From the NCBI RefSeq assembly GCF_014333615.1, contig NZ_JACSCY010000012.1, positions 62,001 through 126,000 on the forward strand: a DNA stretch of 64,000 nucleotides, given 5' to 3'. Position numbers and translations under genes: made by a program. Position 1 is the first letter of the stretch. Every line of letters starts with the position of its first letter. The DNA is from Hymenobacter citatus. Lineage in GTDB: Bacteria > Bacteroidota > Bacteroidia > Cytophagales > Hymenobacteraceae. Positions 61,320 to 64,000 of the stretch are shown here, piece after piece. The notes beneath the pieces are model-generated. The model was not told the origin of the DNA. It ran no database searches and worked only from the letters and a program-made list of their open reading frames with translations.

Positions 61320-62567
61320 ATGCGCGCCGTTTTTTTATGCCTGCTACTTGCTCTGCTGACCGGCGGGATGGCCCACGCCCAGCCTGGCAACCCCCTGCGT
61401 CGCTTGCTGCGGGCCGATACGATGCAGTTTGGCCGTGTGCTGCGCCACCCCGCCGCCTACCGCGTGCAGGTACTCTACACCCAGATTCGGCGCGATGCGC
61501 GGGGGCGGCCGCATTTCCGCAGCTACGGCTACCGCGTGCGGCCGCGGGAGTATTTCTACCCGGCCAGCACCGTGAAGCTGCCAGTGGTGGCCCTGGCCTT
61601 GGAGAAAATCAACAGTATCAATCAGGTGTGGGATGGGCATTTGCCTCTTCAACTCACCCGCGAGTCGCCCTTGCAGATTGACTCCGCCTTTGCAGGGCAA
61701 ATGCGGGTGGTAGCCGACAGCAGCGCCCACAACGGCCTGCCTACCCTAGGTAACTACGTGCGTAAGGTGCTGCTGGTGAGTGATAATGATGCCTACAACC
61801 GGCTGTATGAGTTTGTGGGACAGGCCGATATAGCCCAAGCTCTGCGCGGCCACGGGTTGCATCGCACGCGCATCATCAGCCGACTATCGGTAGGCGACCG
61901 GGAGCCCGGCTCGCGGCACACCAACCCGTTCACGTTTTTCATCGATAGCACCCGGCGCCAGGTGTTGTACCGGCAGCCGGCGGCTTACAATCCGGCGCCG
62001 TTGCCGCCGTTGCGGGCTACGCGCCTGCGCGTGGGCCACGCCTGGCAGGACGGCAGCCAGCGCATCAACCAGCCGTTCGACTTCACCAACAAAAACTTCT
62101 TTCCTCTACGCGCGCAGCAGCAGGTGCTGCGCGCCTTGCTGTTTCCGGAAGCCGTGCCCCGCCGCCAGCGTTTCAAGGGGTTGCGCGCCGACGATTACCA
62201 ATTTCTGCGGCGCTACCTGTCGCTGCCGCCCCGGCAGAGCCAGTACCCGGCCTACGACTCGGTGGCCTACCCCGACAACTACGCGAAGTTTTTGCTGGCC
62301 GGCGGCGCGCCCGCCGCACTGCCAGCGGGCGTGCGCATCTACAACAAAATTGGGCAGGCCTACGGCTTTCTGATCGACAATGCTTACATCGCCGACGAAG
62401 CGCACGGCGTGGAGTTTCTGCTCAGCGCCGTCATCTACGTCAACGCCGATGGCGTGCTCAATGACGACCACTACGACTACGATACCATTGGCTTCCCCTT
62501 TCTGCGCGACCTGGGTAGGGCCGTGTACGAATGGGAACTGCGACGAAAGCAACCAGTGAGCCGGTAG
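61320..62567 (+). CDS. Class A beta-lactamase-like serine hydrolase
   Basis: A 415-residue exported serine hydrolase of the penicillin-recognising fold. Seen: signal peptide (about 1-20), SxxK as S83-T-V-K86, S154-D-N156 in LVSDNDAYNRLYE and the third motif K-I-G in YNKIGQAYG (in place of KTG). The length and spacing fit beta-lactamase-related enzymes with extra inserts, so peptidase or esterase activity is equally possible. Its promoter region lies between the disordered-protein gene and its ATG. Confidence 0.85.
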   Translation: MRAVFLCLLLALLTGGMAHAQPGNPLRRLLRADTMQFGRVLRHPAAYRVQVLYTQIRRDARGRPHFRSYGYRVRPREYFYPASTVKLPVVALALEKINSINQVWDGHLPLQLTRESPLQIDSAFAGQMRVVADSSAHNGLPTLGNYVRKVLLVSDNDAYNRLYEFVGQADIAQALRGHGLHRTRIISRLSVGDREPGSRHTNPFTFFIDSTRRQVLYRQPAAYNPAPLPPLRATRLRVGHAWQDGSQRINQPFDFTNKNFFPLRAQQQVLRALLFPEAVPRRQRFKGLRADDYQFLRRYLSLPPRQSQYPAYDSVAYPDNYAKFLLAGGAPAALPAGVRIYNKIGQAYGFLIDNAYIADEAHGVEFLLSAVIYVNADGVLNDDHYDYDTIGFPFLRDLGRAVYEWELRRKQPVSR

Positions 62568-62947
62568 CCGCGTTGGCGCTTTTGCCATGGCTTGTAGCCG
62601 AAAAGGCAGTAAAACTGTCTAAGAAGTCAGAAGATTGAACGTCATGCTGAGCTTGCCGAAGCATCTCGCGTGCTGACGACAGATAGTATCCAACGTCAGC
62701 ACGCGAGATGTTTCGACGCCGCTACGCTGCGCTCAGCAGGACGGTCTAAACGGTTCAGCATGACGTTCTTTTTATTCATTGCCTATACAGCCGAGTAAAA
62801 ACGCAACATTTTACGCCAGCGGGCCAAGCAGCCTTAGCAGCGTAGCTACGTCCCTCAGTAGCCGCCTCAACCGTCACGGTCACATAACCCCACAGCAGGC
62901 TTTCTTGTTGACCGGTATCTTTAAGGCCACGCTCCTGATTCCTCTCT
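62568..62947. other. 380-base gap with a family A repeat
   Basis: No gene is supported. The family A inverted repeat (62637-62770) lies in it, then about 180 bases of mixed DNA with a TATCTTTA at 62920-62927, a near match to the -7 box, before the PIG-L gene. Confidence 0.55.
62637..62770. repeat. Inverted repeat, family A, copy 4, interrupted
   Basis: Left arm begins GAACGTCATGCTGAGC and continues CATCTCGCGTGCTGACG; the right arm starts CGTCAGCACGCGAGATG but is then interrupted by about 36 bases that include GCTGCGCTCAG, a word from family B, before it resumes GCATGACGTTC. It appears to be a mosaic of families A and B. Confidence 0.82.
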
Positions 62948-64000
62948 ATGCTTCTATCCCGACTTCGCACCGCGCTGCTTGCCGTACTGCTTGCTTCTGG
63001 TGCAGCACCTAGTGCGAAAGCCCAAGCTCCCAAAACCTGGTCTTCCTCGGAAATCTTACTAGGCCTGAAAAAGCTCAACGTCCTCGGCTCGGCTATGTAC
63101 ATCGCTGCCCACCCCGACGACGAGAACACGCGTTTCCTAGCCTACCTCGCCAACGGACGCCTGCTGGAAACCAGCTACCTCAGCTGCACCCGCGGCGACG
63201 GCGGCCAGGACCTCATCGGCCCCGAAATCCGGGAGCAGCTGGGCCTGATTCGGACGCAGGAGCTGCTGGCCGCCCGCCGCATCGACGGGGCGCACCAGTT
63301 TTTCACCCGCGCCAACGACTTCGGTTTCAGCAAAACCTCACAGGAAACCTTCACCATCTGGGACAAGGAGCAGGTGCTCTCCGATATGGTGTGGGTGATC
63401 CGGCAGCGCCGGCCCGACGTGCTGTTCACCCGCTTCCCGCCCGACGCCCGCGCCGGCCACGGCCACCACCAGGCCAGCGCCATCCTGGCCGCCGAAGCCT
63501 TCGATGCGGCCGGCGACCCCAAGCGCTTCCCCGAGCAGCTAAAATACGTGCAGCCCTGGCAGCCCAAGCGCCTGCTCTGGAATACCGGCAGCTACTTCAC
63601 GCGCCCCGGCGAAAGTATGGAGGGCTACCTGAAAGTAGACGCGGGCGGCTACAACGCCCTGCTGGGTAGGAGCTACGGCGAAATTGCCGCCGAAAGTCGC
63701 TCCCAGCACCGCAGCCAGGGTTTCGGCTCGGCCGCCCAGCGCGGTGAGGCCCTAGAGTATCTGCAACCCGTGAAAGGCGACAAGGCCAAAACCGACCCCT
63801 TCGAAGGCATCGACCAGACGTGGAACCGCGTACCCGGCGGCGCGGCGGTAGGGAAGCTGGTAGAGAAGGTAATTAAGGAGTATGATGCGGCGAATCCAGC
63901 GGCGAGTGTGGTGGGGCTGATAGATGTATACATCGCAATAATTCGTCTGGAAGCAGATGAGCGTGCCCGTTCTAATAAAGAGGCAAAAACTGGGATTTCA
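62948..64000 (+). CDS. PIG-L family deacetylase (5' part only)
   Basis: The frame is open to the right edge, giving at least 351 residues; the 3' end is outside the window. Seen: signal peptide (about 1-26), the LmbE/PIG-L zinc motif AAHPDDENTRF, and HGHHQAS, the second zinc-ligand site of the family. The length suggests the long Bacteroidota type with additional C-terminal domains. The substrate is not known; relatives deacetylate N-acetyl sugars or glycoconjugates. It follows the serine hydrolase after a 380-base gap. Confidence 0.9.
   Translation, partial: MLLSRLRTALLAVLLASGAAPSAKAQAPKTWSSSEILLGLKKLNVLGSAMYIAAHPDDENTRFLAYLANGRLLETSYLSCTRGDGGQDLIGPEIREQLGLIRTQELLAARRIDGAHQFFTRANDFGFSKTSQETFTIWDKEQVLSDMVWVIRQRRPDVLFTRFPPDARAGHGHHQASAILAAEAFDAAGDPKRFPEQLKYVQPWQPKRLLWNTGSYFTRPGESMEGYLKVDAGGYNALLGRSYGEIAAESRSQHRSQGFGSAAQRGEALEYLQPVKGDKAKTDPFEGIDQTWNRVPGGAAVGKLVEKVIKEYDAANPAASVVGLIDVYIAIIRLEADERARSNKEAKTGIS

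Overview
This 64 kb window is chromosomal DNA from a GC-rich member of the Bacteroidota, most likely Hymenobacter or a close relative (Cytophagales, Hymenobacteraceae). The inference rests on several signs. Two secreted proteins end in type IX secretion (T9SS) sorting domains. There are DUF4369/TlpA-like thioredoxin proteins, LytS/LytTR signalling and arsenosugar genes. Several starts are preceded by the Bacteroidota -7 promoter element TAnnTTTG and few have clear Shine-Dalgarno sites. The hexamer CCTACC/GGTAGG is strikingly common. No rRNA, tRNA, CRISPR array, transposase or prophage was seen.

Layout. 1-617 is the end of a peptide-transporter binding protein. 803-4487 is a four-gene arsenosugar cluster (arsS, arsM and two glycosyltransferases). 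4702-9126 holds a DUF6438 lipoprotein, yidC and pyrG on the minus strand. 9315-12162 has an AT-rich lipoprotein, a VOC protein and a PBP4-type peptidase. 12322-18255 has three tandem TlpA-like thioredoxin lipid- or envelope-associated paralogues and a SerB-SerA fusion. 18553-22044 is a large secreted GH5/CBM6 glucanase. 22110-27735 carries mixed metabolic genes: VOC, DUF983, AraC regulator, DUF421, aldo/keto reductase, barstar and a GH13 amylase. 28218-32162 has an intradiol dioxygenase-like lipoprotein, an unknown protein, a pirin-like protein and a LytS/LytTR two-component pair. 32335-51044 is rich in carbohydrate enzymes (GH13 lipoprotein, sialate esterase, GlgB, GH43, GH31 and a half-size glycosyltransferase), interspersed with an M1 peptidase, a gamma-glutamyltransferase and small unknown genes. 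51115-64000 holds an MpaB-family protein, DUF2809, an orphan molybdopterin dehydrogenase subunit, an aldo/keto reductase, a T9SS protein, a rhomboid operon, an AT-rich inserted gene, three small disordered proteins, a class A beta-lactamase-like hydrolase and the start of a PIG-L deacetylase.

Theme. Starch/glycogen-type alpha-glucan turnover is heavily represented: two GH13 amylases (one predicted cytoplasmic, one lipoprotein), GH31 alpha-glucosidase, branching enzyme and a glycosyltransferase-like protein. The most unusual structural feature is the intergenic DNA. All eleven convergent gene junctions contain inverted-repeat DNA (ten with a full hairpin or palindrome, one with a half copy). 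Several of these repeats belong to recurrent families whose arms share the terminal word GTCAT(G/C)CTGAGC and whose loops are conserved in either orientation. They look like bidirectional terminators that spread as small palindromic elements.
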